Assembly (NCBI GenBank): GCA_019321725.1
Contig: CM033116.1
Location: 4,212,642 to 4,276,641, forward strand
Source: Paulownia fortunei
Lineage: Eukaryota; Streptophyta; Magnoliopsida; Lamiales; Paulowniaceae
Reading direction: 5' to 3'
DNA length: 64,000 nucleotides
Positions within the stretch are counted from its first letter, which is position 1. Every line of letters begins with the position of its first letter. The notes beneath the pieces were generated by a model that worked only from the letters and a program-made list of their open reading frames with translations, was not told where the DNA came from and searched no databases. The position numbers were made by a program, and so were the translations under genes. This document shows, in pieces, positions 1 through 11,410 of this stretch.

Positions 1-443
1 AATTTGGATCTAAATTGAGGCATTTGACCCCAGACCTCCGCAACCCCACCCCCACTATGGCGGCTCCTGTCCTAAGTCAAAATGTTATTATAAAAGTTAA
101 ATAGTTGGAACATAAAGAACAAGCTACTTTGCAAAATTTTGTATCTTAAATCCTCCCAAGAACTCAAAAAGCAATCAATTTGCCAACTGAATATAGACAT
201 CAAAGAATATAGTTAGTGTGTGTGCGAGCGCGCGTAAAAATAAGAACAATCAACAAGTTATGGTGGTCATAAAATTGAGTATAATAACATAAATAAGACC
301 TAATCAAGTTCCTTACTTTGACTTTCAGCATTTTGTTGTAGGTCATAATTATACACTCCTAGAGATTTTCTCTAATTTAAGAATTTGCACTTACGACCAC
401 AACTTGAAGAAGAACAAGAACAAGGAGAAGAATTATTGGTGTC
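1..443. other. Upstream flank, no gene seen
   Basis: This stretch is AT-rich and holds no convincing coding exon on either strand. A short GT/GC alternating run lies near 217-234. The last part, roughly 300-443, is the likely promoter of the phylloplanin-like gene that follows. Confidence 0.5.
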
Positions 444-450
444 TATAAAT
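444..450 (+). promoter_or_regulatory. TATA box of the phylloplanin-like gene
   Basis: The sequence TATAAAT lies about 100 bp before the ATG at 548, which would place transcription start near 475-480 and give a leader of about 70 nt. Seen in sequence; its use is inferred. Confidence 0.6.
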
Positions 451-547
451 TGGCCCAAAGGATAAACTTTTTCTTGCAAACCATTCTTGGATTATACAAT
501 CAAGGCAACAATTTCCAAATCTTGTCCAAACCATACCCACAAAAGCC

Positions 548-1253
548 ATGGCCCTAAAAACTATCTTAATTGTTCTTTTTGTTGCTATAATGGCAACCTC
601 AATTGCAGAGGCCCAAAATCCAATTGGAATAGTTCATGCCAATGGAACTTAGTATTGCACTGCAGATGGCAGTTCCGGTGGCAATGGCAATACAACTCCT
701 GTTTTCCCTAGTAAGTCTCATCATATTCGACATCATTATCCATATAAAATTACTCTCACAACATTCATGGGTTACAACTAAACGTGTTCATGTGTGTCTG
801 GTTCAAACTCGACTTAAATTTCTACTAATAATTTCTTTTTCCTCCTTAAAACTCAAGATTTGCTTTGATTATGCAAAACACATCGACACAAGTCTCAGCT
901 AGTATGAAACATGGATTTCTTAGGTTCAATTTATAATGACTCACCTCTGTTCTTTGTCTGCAGGTGCCACAGTGCAGGTTGCATGCTCAGCAGATGTGAT
1001 AGCTAATGCACCGGTTAATGCAACGACTAACTCAAATGGGGTGTACCTGGTGGTGTTGATACCACGTCCCAATGCAACAGTTAATTCAATAGTCTCCAAC
1101 TGCCGCCTGTTTGTTCTAACACCTCTCTCCAATTGCAACCCAACGCTGCCATCAGCCAGCCTTGTATCCAACTTGCAGTTCATTAAGACAGTCCCCAATG
1201 GATTCTGGTATCTCACCTACATGGCTGCCGCGGGTTTCACACTCCAAGCTTAG
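548..1253 (+). pseudogene. Phylloplanin / Ole e 1-like secreted protein, premature stop in exon 1
   Basis: Two exons (548-710, 964-1253) are joined by a GTAAGT..CAG intron. The start at 548 gives a signal peptide (MALKTILIVLFVAIMATSIA, then EAQ). A cysteine motif YCTADGSS follows, and exon 2 carries VQVACSADV, the NGVYLVVL strand and the NCRLFVLTPLSNCNPTLP motif. These are hallmarks of phylloplanin/PVR3-like proteins of the Ole e 1 family, which are small secreted proteins; tobacco phylloplanin is an antimicrobial leaf-surface glycoprotein. Without the stop the product would be about 150 aa, the usual family length. Codon 35 (650-652) is TAG where relatives have a hydrophobic residue just before the first Cys-containing motif, so one T-to-A change in a TTG would explain it. 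Promoter, splice sites and poly(A) signal look intact, suggesting recent loss, a polymorphism or a sequencing error. Confidence 0.85.
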
Positions 1254-1296
1254 CTCCACGACTAGTACATCAGATGATCGTTTTGCTTTATGTATG

Positions 1297-1302
1297 AATA
1301 AA
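1297..1302 (+). terminator. Poly(A) signal AATAAA of the phylloplanin-like gene
   Basis: A canonical AATAAA lies 44 bp after the exon 2 stop codon, within a normal distance for a plant 3' UTR. Confidence 0.6.
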
Positions 1303-2117
1303 GAATCTGGATTGTGCTCGGTATTAATTATGTTGACCATCTTTATTCCATGAGCAGTGAAACAAATTCTCAGTATCTGTCAAGTAAACTGTTAAAAAAC
1401 CGCCATGTGCATAATAGATACATAAGCAAGTCCCATATTGGCGACCAGAAAGGCCATGAACAGCAACTGCTCAACCTCTAAATATTATAGCAAATAAAAG
1501 GGCCATAAAATATGGGTTAAAAAACCGTCCACTAAACAACCATCCTATTGTATAGTTTCTAGCACTTAATTTGCAGTGTTAACATTACATAATATACCAT
1601 AAATTTCCATCAAGACAAAGCTCACAAAAAAGTGTCAAGTTTTGCTTAAATGATTCAGCATCTTACTCAATATGTTCCTTGTGCAAAGTATTTTGCCAAG
1701 GAGAAGGAAAAAAGAAACAAAATTTGCTAGTTGTGTATTCCTACCATCATTAACACAGCTTCCACCTTACATGAACAGGGGAGATGATAAAATTGTTGCT
1801 AGACAATTGGCACCAGCTTATCTGCCTCCAAAGTTCAAAGAAACAACCAACATCTTCACACGTCAAGAAACTAAGATTAAAGAGCTGTAAGCGGCAGGTA
1901 AACAAATTGTACACAAGATACTAATATCCTCTCTTGTACTCGTGTCTGAATGCTTTTGCCCACCACCATACAAACCTTATTTTCTCAGGAGATTTGTATA
2001 AAACATCAGCCATAGGCACTATCGAGCAGTAGCGTAACCACAAGTGGAGATAATCAATGGATAATATAGATTACTAAGTGAAGATCCTGAACAGAGAAAT
2101 TAACATCCCATGAACAA
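1303..2117. other. Convergent 3' spacer
   Basis: This is the spacer between the 3' ends of the phylloplanin-like gene (+) and the LRR gene (-). It contains only short chance reading frames. The right-hand part is presumably 3' UTR of the LRR gene. Confidence 0.5.
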
Positions 2118-5100
2118 TTACACATCATCCCAAGCTGATGGCCCACCCAGTCCAATTTTATCAACCTGTGACAACTCAAGAGCAGCAGGATCGGCAATGC
2201 GGTTCCTCTTCTTTTTCTTGGTTGTAAGAGTTACAAACCCACTGATTGCATCAATATCTTGATCAGTTTTGTGATCTAACTTCTTGCCAGCAGTCTCTAG
2301 GGGAACTTCAGGAGCACCAGTCGCAAAAAGATCCGTAAAAGGACTTTCTGCACTGTCAATGATATTCGCTTTATCTCCTTTGATCCTTTTTTGTGATTTC
2401 TTATCAGGTTCTTTACCTGTTACGACACTATCTAACTTAGCATCAGAATTCTCAGCAAGTTTATTTGTTTTCTGTTTCTTGTGATTTAATTTCTTTGCTT
2501 CCTCGGGATTTACATGCAGAGTTCCTGAATTATTGGTGATTCTGCTTTCATTCTGTTGCAACTTCAACTTTTTCTTCATTCGCTTCTCTGATATATTGGT
2601 ATTGTCTGCAGAATCTACACCTTTTTCATTCGGTAGTTCTTTCCTCTTATTTCTAGAGCCCGGATCTGCAGCAATATTAAGATGATTATCCATATTTTCA
2701 CTAAGAGGATGAGCTTTACTTGAGTTCTTGTTTCTCATCGAGTGATCGATTCTAGTCTCACTTTGAAGTGTCAACTTATTATTACCTGCCTCAACAGAGA
2801 AGTCATCAACTTTTTCATGCACTTCTTTTCCAACGATTTTGTCAATTGGTCTAGCATTAAAGATGTGCAAATTCGGCAATAGTTTTTTGACCTGGAGAAG
2901 CATCGTTTAGATTGTCATTTGAAAAGTTTTACAGCACCCTTATGCATAGAGAAACAGTATTGCAGCAAGACAAACTTACTTTCTTCAGTAAATTTTCCTT
3001 TTCAGCAACGGGGTTTCCTTGTAGATTCAAATTTCTCAAATTAATTAATGAAGAGAGCACCTGGCATGCAATTATGAAACCAAGACTAGTGAAGAGCATA
3101 TCATCTAAAAACAGAGCCAAATATGATTATGGATATAAATCTGTCACCTTTAGATTCGACCAGTTGGTGATCAAGTTGTTTCCCATGTCTAGATTCTGAA
3201 GTTTCACGAGACGTCCAAACTCAATAGGAACAGTCTGAAAGATGGAGCAAGAAATAGTAGCATAGTTGTGAAATCGACAGCAAGCACAGAGTAACACTTT
3301 ATACAAGACCAAAAGAATGCCAAAAGGCTGAGAAACACATTCCAGAATGTCAACAATCAGATACTCATAAATAGCTATTATATCATACCATGATCTCATT
3401 GTGAGCTAGGCGAAGCTCTTTTAGCTCTAGGCAGGACTTTAGGGATGAATCAACCGTTTGCAGTTGGCAGTTAGAGAGAGAAAGCTGTGACAGAGAATGC
3501 GAATAAGATCCCTCATCTCATTCAATTTATAAGCTGATTCACAAGACAATGAATTAATCAAGAGCATACTTTGGTGATTGATTTCAGTTTGACCAAAGAT
3601 TCACCAAGTGAACTGATTGGATTCCTGGAAAGGACTGCATAGGTATGATTAGTAGGGAAAAATGTACTTAAACTCAAATGTCATGCGCCAATTTAGACTA
3701 TAATTAGTAAACTCAGAAACATAAATATGAAAACAAACAATTAGATCACCTTTGCCGAAACTTGTAGAATTACTAGGAAATAAAATATTTAAAATCTCCA
3801 TGAAGAAGTTTTGCTTAGTCCAACAGCATTCACAAGTTCACAGATGAGAGAAAATATCCTATTTATGCGGGAGACAAACGAGCAAGATGAAAAGAAAACT
3901 TTAACAAGAGGAAAGAAACTTAATAGGCTTCACAGCATTAAAGGTCTTGTGGAACTCATAATGCAAACTTGAACTCGAGGAAAAAGGAACTCTAAGGAGT
4001 ACTTTTATCCTATGTCTGATACAGGCTCTCAATCTTGGTAAGATGAAGAAGCATCTTTTTGTACTTGGAAAACAGTTGAAAACATGAAAATTTCCAAACT
4101 ATTATCAAGCTTGCGCAAAAACCTACTTAAGAAATAATCTTTAATAGCTTTGAGGTGCAATGAGTAAAGATTATGCACTATTTCAAATTAAGGAGAAAGT
4201 GTCAATGCTTGCACAAGCACAAATAACAAACAAATAAAGTTCCAGTCAGGACCTTAAAATTTTCTCATTTAGAAAGGTAATAGAAAGCCAGCGGCACATA
4301 GCTTAGTAGTACTTCCACAAGCTGTAGTCATTCATGAGAGAGAAACTATAGGAATATTTGAATCAGGCAACTCGTCCTTTTAAAGCAATGATCTTGTTAA
4401 GTGTTCAGTGTATGCTAATTTATCTTATCCTTGAATAAAAATAGGTAAAAATAGGCCCCATTTCGTAACCAGTTTGTTTCGTGTTTTTCTTCCTCAGCAA
4501 TATTTCTTGCCAAACATGATCACTTTTTATAAGCTTTCTTTCCACTCACAGGCACTATTTTTTCACTCATGAAGCAATCTTCCAGCCTTTACCGTTCCCC
4601 AGCATTCTCCTTCATCTCTTTCCTCTTCCCTAACATCTCCCTTGGTCTCACCAAGGCATCCCGTCATGCATAGGTGATTACCACAGTAAGTGATGGAAGG
4701 TCAGAGTCCAAAATCACCCTTCTACGCTAATTCTTTATCATCGTCCATATGAGCCAGTACCGCCATTAGCTGCAGATTTCTTCTTCTTCGGTGAACCAAA
4801 TCTGGATCCCCATAATATGAATTTTCGTTTTTTTTTTAATTTGTTAAAAAAAAATACAATCTGAATGCCAAAACATTATCTGGACTGAAGGATAAGGAAG
4901 ATATTGAAAATAGAAGTGGGGCTGCGGCTATACTCGTGTTCATTTGGAGGTGGTAGATGTATCATGAGGCATTGCAGATGATGTTCCAGACGGGCAAAGA
5001 AAGTCACATAAGTGAGTGGATAGTCTGGTTCAGAAAATGGAATAGCAAAAAGAAAAGGAGAAAGTGGTCAAAATATTCAATTTTCCAAGAACTAATAGGA

Positions 5101-6997
5101 GTAGGCAACCAAACATGTTTGTTAGCAACTTTTTTCGAGAAAGAAATGCAAATCTCTCTTGTGTTTTATCTTCTAACTAACAACTTGGATTACCAAATGG
5201 GCCTGGCTTTATACTTAAAACTAAAACATCAAATTGAGGCTCAAAATTTCATCTGCTACCACAAAGATTCAGGGACATGTACCTAAAGTGTTTAACTCTT
5301 TCATCTGATCAAGCTTGCAAACTGAACTGATCTCATTGTCTGCCAGAAGAGGAGAAAAAGGAGATCAGCATAAGTATTCCAAAAACCTATATCAGTGTTA
5401 CTTAACAGAGGCACTGCACTTGTAACTCCAAACACCTACCATTCAAAATCAATGCACGCAAGCTCGCAATAGATTTGACCTCATCCATTGATTTAAGCTT
5501 GTTTTTTCCAGCATTTAATACCTGTACCAGAAAAGACAGAGAGTATTTAAATACTTCCAATCATATTTCAGTACTAAACCAGAATTCAAATCCTGTTCGC
5601 CAATAAAGCTAACAAAGATAAATCATAAGAAGAGGATGAAATCACTTTGGGACAGTATATAGATAATTTATAGATATAACTTGAATTGTGATATTATCAT
5701 TTATAAGTTGAAACAATGAATTTTTTTGTTTTTACATATTTTAGGATAGTCGGAATAAAGCTACTATTTGTACCGAGGATATCAGTTAAAAAAGAAAAAG
5801 AAAAAACACAACTATGATATGATGAAAAGAAACTCCAGCAGATGGCAGATGCAACAAAGAATAGAAGAACACGGCTTATAACTTCAATTGAAAAAATGCC
5901 ACTAAAGATCTATGCCATCAAGTATAATGACAAAATCAGAACTAGGATATACTAATATTTAAGGCCAATTGCAACAAAAAATCATCAGTGGAAGATTTTA
6001 TAGCTCAACAAATTAAAAAATGCTAGCATTTACTAAGGTTCAAAGGGCAATGAGGTTCAACCTGAAACTAATGATTTATTCCTCAGATTTGCGTGTCCAC
6101 ATCAAATATAGTGAGTGAAAATTCTTCTGGGTTTTAGATTCCCATAATAGAATTCCAGCTAATGGGATAGGAATTAGCTATACTCTTAAGGCTTTCAGGT
6201 ACGCACCAGTCAACGGACCAACAGCTCAAGGCATATATGTTACAATAATAGAAAGCTTCACAAATTTTAATTGAAGTACAGAAAGTAAAGCCAAATTGAT
6301 CATTTAAGAAACGTCCAAACTTAATCATGATGAAGGAACTTTATGTCTTCAAATAATCACTCAAAATGCAAGTGCCCTCAGTGAGAAGCAAATGCTAAAT
6401 AAGCAAAAAGTTGACAACAGAATGCCAAAAGCGAAGTACAGAATCGGTTTCAATAACCTACAATGAAAGATTGATAAAAATATAAAACAGTAACATGGTA
6501 TCTTTTGCCACCTACAGTGAACTTAGTGAGGCCTTCAATGCCTTTCAAGCTCTGAAGCTTGTTCTGCACAACTGATAACCACTTCAAATTCATACATGAC
6601 TTCAAACCCTATAATTTCAAAAGAATTTCAGAAAAGATACGCCAAAATAGAACCATCCCAAAAGGAAAATTTACATATTTCTGGAGTGCAAGAATTGTTA
6701 ATGTGATTTACTACCTCAAGTGAAGTCAAATTATTGAAGCCCAGGTCGAGCCTTTCCAAATTCTTGAACTCACTCAGGCATGAAACCTATTAAATCCCAC
6801 AAAAAAATAACATAAATTTCAGCAAATGTACAAAAATAAGAGTAATAACGAAGGAACTTATATTGGGTTTTCATATGGAATATATAAAAATGTATTACAT
6901 CAGAAAGGGCTTTGTGAGTAAGAGAAAGAGAGGTAATGGAGTTGGGGTCACTTGTATTTTTTTCTTGCAAGATTTTCTTGGAGCTCAGCACTGTCAT
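2118..6997 (-). CDS. Leucine-rich repeat protein, SDS22-like (At5g22320 type)
   Basis: Ten exons read without a frame break: 6997-6899, 6786-6715, 6608-6516, 5521-5440, 5339-5283, 3634-3570, 3484-3389, 3234-3148, 3060-2980, 2891-2118; 501 aa. Residues about 20-245 form a run of 22-23-residue leucine-rich repeats of the SDS22 type (for example NLERLDLGFNNLTSLE and KLQNLDMGNNLITNWSNL), closed by an LRR-cap-like segment (LLPNLHIFNARPIDK). The last 240 residues are charged, rich in Lys, Glu and Asn, with nuclear-localisation-like basic clusters (EKRMKKKLK, TKKKKRNR), and end in SAWDDV. The protein matches what I remember of Arabidopsis At5g22320, whose function is not established. The repeats should bind a protein partner, and the tail suggests a nuclear or nucleolar location (inference). 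The start is fixed by the conserved N-terminus DPNSITSLSLTHKALSD. Intron 5 is long, about 1.65 kb. Confidence 0.93.
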
Positions 6998-9609
6998 GGT
7001 TTGATTGATTTTCTAGTTAGGGCTTTCTCAACTTTGCAAAAACCCTACACTTTACAGTGACGGTTATAAATAGGTTGAAAGGGATGAAGATATTACTTGA
7101 TAGTGCCAGAATATTTTTACCATCCATCCAGAGCGAGATACCGGAACTGACAATTTTACCCTCTATAATTAAACTTTGCAATAGCTTATATCGTGATTGG
7201 TTCGTATGAATAGATTAATAATGAAATTAATATTTATAAATTCATTTTCACATAATTGTTATAATTTCAGGATAGAAATATCTATTCCTTAAGAATATTC
7301 GTTTTCAAAAATATGGATTAACAATTTCTTTTCCTCTTATAGGTTTAGTTATTCTCAAACATTCACGAATAAATTTATATTTATTTTTGATAAAATTATC
7401 ATTCTAAATATAATAAAAATATTAAATAAAACTCAAACCTGAACTATCAAGATTTTTGTAAACTTAAATACGAATTTACACCAAACTCGAAATCTATCAA
7501 GCTGGACCCTTATACATATTTTATTATTTTAAAAATAAAAAAAATATATTTTTTAAAAATATTATCACATAACTTTCTATACATGAAAAAATAATATTAA
7601 TAATAAAAAAATAATTACACTTTAAATATTAAAAATTAAAAATTTGAAACATATTTACAATATTAGCATAAACTACTTATTAATTTTGTAACATTATTAT
7701 AAGAGTATTATTATATTTTTTAGTGTATATGTAACATGCATATATTATATATATCACGTAAATACATATATAATAAATAAAAAATACATGTGTAATATTT
7801 TAATTGGTTGTTTTCAGTTCCTATTTGAGTTTTAAAATAAAATAAACTTTGAGACTTACTCCTCATTTATTGAATTTTTGTATTTTTAAAAGAGTATATA
7901 TTAGTATAAGATATTATCTATAATTTATATATGTGTATATATGGTTTAACATTGATTAAAATGATAATAATAATAAATTCAATTATACACAATATATTAA
8001 ATATAATTTTATTTTAATTTTTTATTAAATGATAATTTAATTTTTAAACTATTTTATTTCATTCCTATAACTCATTTCTAATTTGGAATAAAAAAAAATA
8101 ATGATTCCATTCATTTTTCATTCCTTACGCATACTAAGTATAGGAATTACTATATGCATATCGTTCGGTTCCTAAATTAATCTCATTCATACCTATATAT
8201 ATATATATATCATTATAATAATTATGAAAAAAATACTAACCCAAAAATTAAAAAATCATCAATATTTTTCATGAATTATTTAGATTCACAACTTATTATC
8301 AATCATACGACACATAACCCAAATTTAAAAATTTCACCACAAACACTAGGTTTCAATCATAAAGAATTTTATTTTTTGGTTAAAGTGGAGTGTCTTTCGT
8401 TTGTTATAATATAGTTAAAGTACATTATCTAGTCCTATAATGTGTACCGGATTTAAGTGCATAATTTTATGTATTACTTAAGCTTTCAATATAAGACAAA
8501 ATTCAAATAAAATAGTGTGAAATAAAATGGCAATCCAACTAGTTAGCAAGTGAGAATTATTAAGCCATGCGTATAATGAATATATAATGTAGAATTACAA
8601 TGTAAGAATTAAAGTGCAAAAAAATCTAAAAAAGAAAAAGAAAAAGAAAAAAGCGTTTAGCACAGCACCAAGCAATAAGAACTCTCGCATGCAAAAGCGA
8701 AGTTGAACATGGTAGTTTTTGCCAAACTTCCCCTTTGATTGCCATTTATTAACAGGTTCGGTCTAGATGGGCAAATTCGTCATTTAAAGCACTTTCTGCC
8801 CTGTATGCACAAGAATTTGCTCTGGCATCATCATCAGCCTATCTTCAAAGCTGCTTACTTCCACCCGAAACTCTCTGTTGCAGAATTCCAGAAAATGGAT
8901 TCCCTTTTCAGCGGCTGGAGTTTTCCCAAATTCAGGACTTAGCTTCCGAAACGGCGTCGTTTATAAAGCTTCCCCGCCGCCTCCTAAGTGCCCATTTTGG
9001 AACTGCTGCCTCGTTTTGAACTGGCACCAAATTTTTGAAATCTGTTCATTATTTTTTGTTTGCTTAGGGTGATTTCAACTACATATAATTTAAAATTTAT
9101 AATAAATTTTAAATATTTACCCCACCTATAAATGATAAAATTGTCTTTACCATACGTAAAAATATTTATGTCATTACTTTTAAGAAAAAAAATCAATCTT
9201 GCTTCCAAAACTGAAATTTCTAGCTTTGTTTTATTCCAGGCCGGGATTTTGAATAAAGGACCTTATTAAATAATAGGTATGCATAAGACTCAAAAGTCTT
9301 ACAACAACTATGTGAACGAGAGATTACTCTTGCAATGGATATTATGAACATTTTTTCATTTCTGGTTTCATTGGATGTTGAAATTCCGAAATCCCGTCAA
9401 AATCTTGTCACAATTAACATAAATTAAAAATAATCTAATTGTACCAAATATGACGCAGTCGTAAAACAGATATATAATAATTTAACTATCGTAAGTTCAA
9501 ATTCTCATGAAAATCGAATTATGACATAAAATTTTGTTCGCACGACATAGAAATGAATATACAAAAAAAAAAATAATGATAAATAAAAGTAAAAAAATGC
9601 TTGAAATTG

Positions 9610-9830
9610 TAGAGAGAAAAGCGGGTGGGGGTCGACTATGCATTTCAATAGAATGTGGAACGACAATAGTCGGTCCGCCGATCGACTCGGAGTGCAGACC
9701 AGTGTGGATTGAGATGACGGCCAAAGATCGAACAATTAGTATAGTCGTGAAATGCCGTAGTTCCGACCTAGGCGGACAGCCATGCCTCCGGCGTGCTTTG
9801 ACAACTACATGCTGATCATATGCGAATTTA
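9610..9830. other. GC-rich island of unknown origin
   Basis: About 220 bp with many CG dinucleotides sits in otherwise AT-rich DNA. It is open over most of its length on both strands (9534-9815 on plus, 9497-9847 on minus). No start context, splice sites or recognised domain support a gene. It may be a fragment of a transposon, organelle or repeated gene. I cannot identify it. Confidence 0.4.
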
Positions 9831-10291
9831 TTCAAACGGCTGATCAAGAAAAAGTGAAAATAATTACTAGTTTAAACAAGTAATTGCGGGGAAAGTGAAA
9901 ATTAATGTGATCTGCATGAGATATTAGCAGCATACTAATTGTCGTACTATAAAATTTCACATCCACTGTCCGTTTATAGGTTTGGGGAAATGATTCAGCT
10001 ATGCCAGGAACCACTTATATAGAATTTGTTGCCATACATTTTCTCTGTTCTTCCTACCATGTATTGAGAGAAGGACATAATTTTGATTTTTGACTGCTAT
10101 AAACTAATTGAGAAGAAAACTAAAACTAAAATTGATTTTATTTGGAATTTCTGTAGTGCCCAAATTACCTTTACAATTGAAACTAATAACAATTTGAAAT
10201 TTTATATAGTTAATTTTATAAGAGTCGATTTTTCTTCACCATAAATTTTCTAAATTCGTCCGTTTGAGCAATCAAAGTCTACTTAATCCGA

Positions 10292-10313
10292 ATATATATA
10301 TATATATATATAT
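10292..10313. repeat. (AT)n microsatellite
   Basis: An uninterrupted AT dinucleotide run of about 11 units lies in the spacer before nicalin. Confidence 0.9.
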
Positions 10314-11410
10314 TTTCAATTCTAAATAAATACAAGTGAAAGGAGAAAAGAAAAAAACAATTCCAATAAATTTACATGGTAAAAAAGTTCGTCTTCATAC
10401 TTAGGAGGGGGAATTCATTGAGAGCTCAACGTAATTTTTAAAACATTGATATTATAATAATTAATTTGAAAAAATTATTTTTTACAAAAATTGATTTTTT
10501 CTTACTGTGGTTGGCCACTCCAACCTAATAATTATATTTGAAAACAAAAAAATATTTTAATTTAAATTATCAAATGCCTCTATAAATCACATCTATACCA
10601 AATTTGGTTGACATTGTCAAATATTCCAAAGTTAATCAGTGACGATTATTTAATTTTACTTGTTAAAGATAAATTAATTAATTAATTAATGAATGCAACC
10701 AATCATCATTCAAATTGCTGGCCCAAACTCAAGTTGATACTTGTTGTTCGGGCATGACAGGATGGCAGGCCTTAAGGCCCATTATCCATAAACCCCTTGC
10801 AGATATTCAAAATTCAAAAAAAAATAAAAATAAATCATGCATACTTTAGCAATGCTATAATAAAAAATAACATCCCAAAAGAAAAACATCAAGAAAATAT
10901 TATTCAAATTAAATTGTTTGAATTCAATTTCACATAACATATAAAATTATATTTATATTATGATTGATTGTTATTTTTAAAATATGAATTTATCACATTG
11001 AAAATATAAATTAAATTAATTTAGAGTTATTAAACGATATGAGATTTTTAAAGTTTTTCCTTAATTACCTATCATCATTTTCTCCGTTAAAAAGTTTAAA
11101 TAGATAAGACTTTCACATTGCATAATATTAATAAGTTGTCAAATCCCATTCATCAAAAAGAAAAAAAAAAGAAAAAAGATTTAATTAACCATAATAATTA
11201 TGAATTATATTATATATATTAATATATTATTGGTAACCCCCAATAATTGCCAAAAATTGAAAAAAATGTATTTATCTAGTTAAATAATAATAAAATACGA
11301 TCCACTCCCAGAGCAGGCGGAATCCAAATTCCAAACACTCCCAAGATATCAAATTCTTTATTACTCTTTTCAGATCAAAGCTCCAACACTAATTCCACAC
11401 CCCCATTCCA

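Larger units (their letters stand above)
7080..11410. other. AT-rich spacer between divergent genes
   Basis: This 4.3-kb interval separates the LRR gene (-) from nicalin (+). Most of it is very AT-rich with short A/T microsatellites. A less AT-rich patch at about 8700-9070 holds only short frames (for example a 15-codon frame from 8896) and a near-palindrome ACGGCGTCGTTT near 8951. A separate GC-rich island at 9610-9830 is listed on its own. I see no supportable gene. Confidence 0.5.

Noticed and set aside
941..1216. 91-codon minus-strand frame opposite phylloplanin exon 2
   Set aside because: It is the antisense shadow of a recognised exon and has no features of its own.
4957..5286. 109-codon plus-strand frame in the LRR gene
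   Set aside because: It lies in intron 5 of the opposite-strand gene, is Lys- and aromatic-rich as expected of AT-rich DNA, and matches no family I know.
7193..8190. Possible large MITE with TTCGTATGAATAG- and TTCGGTTCC-like ends
   Set aside because: The ends do not align as inverted repeats and no target duplication is visible.
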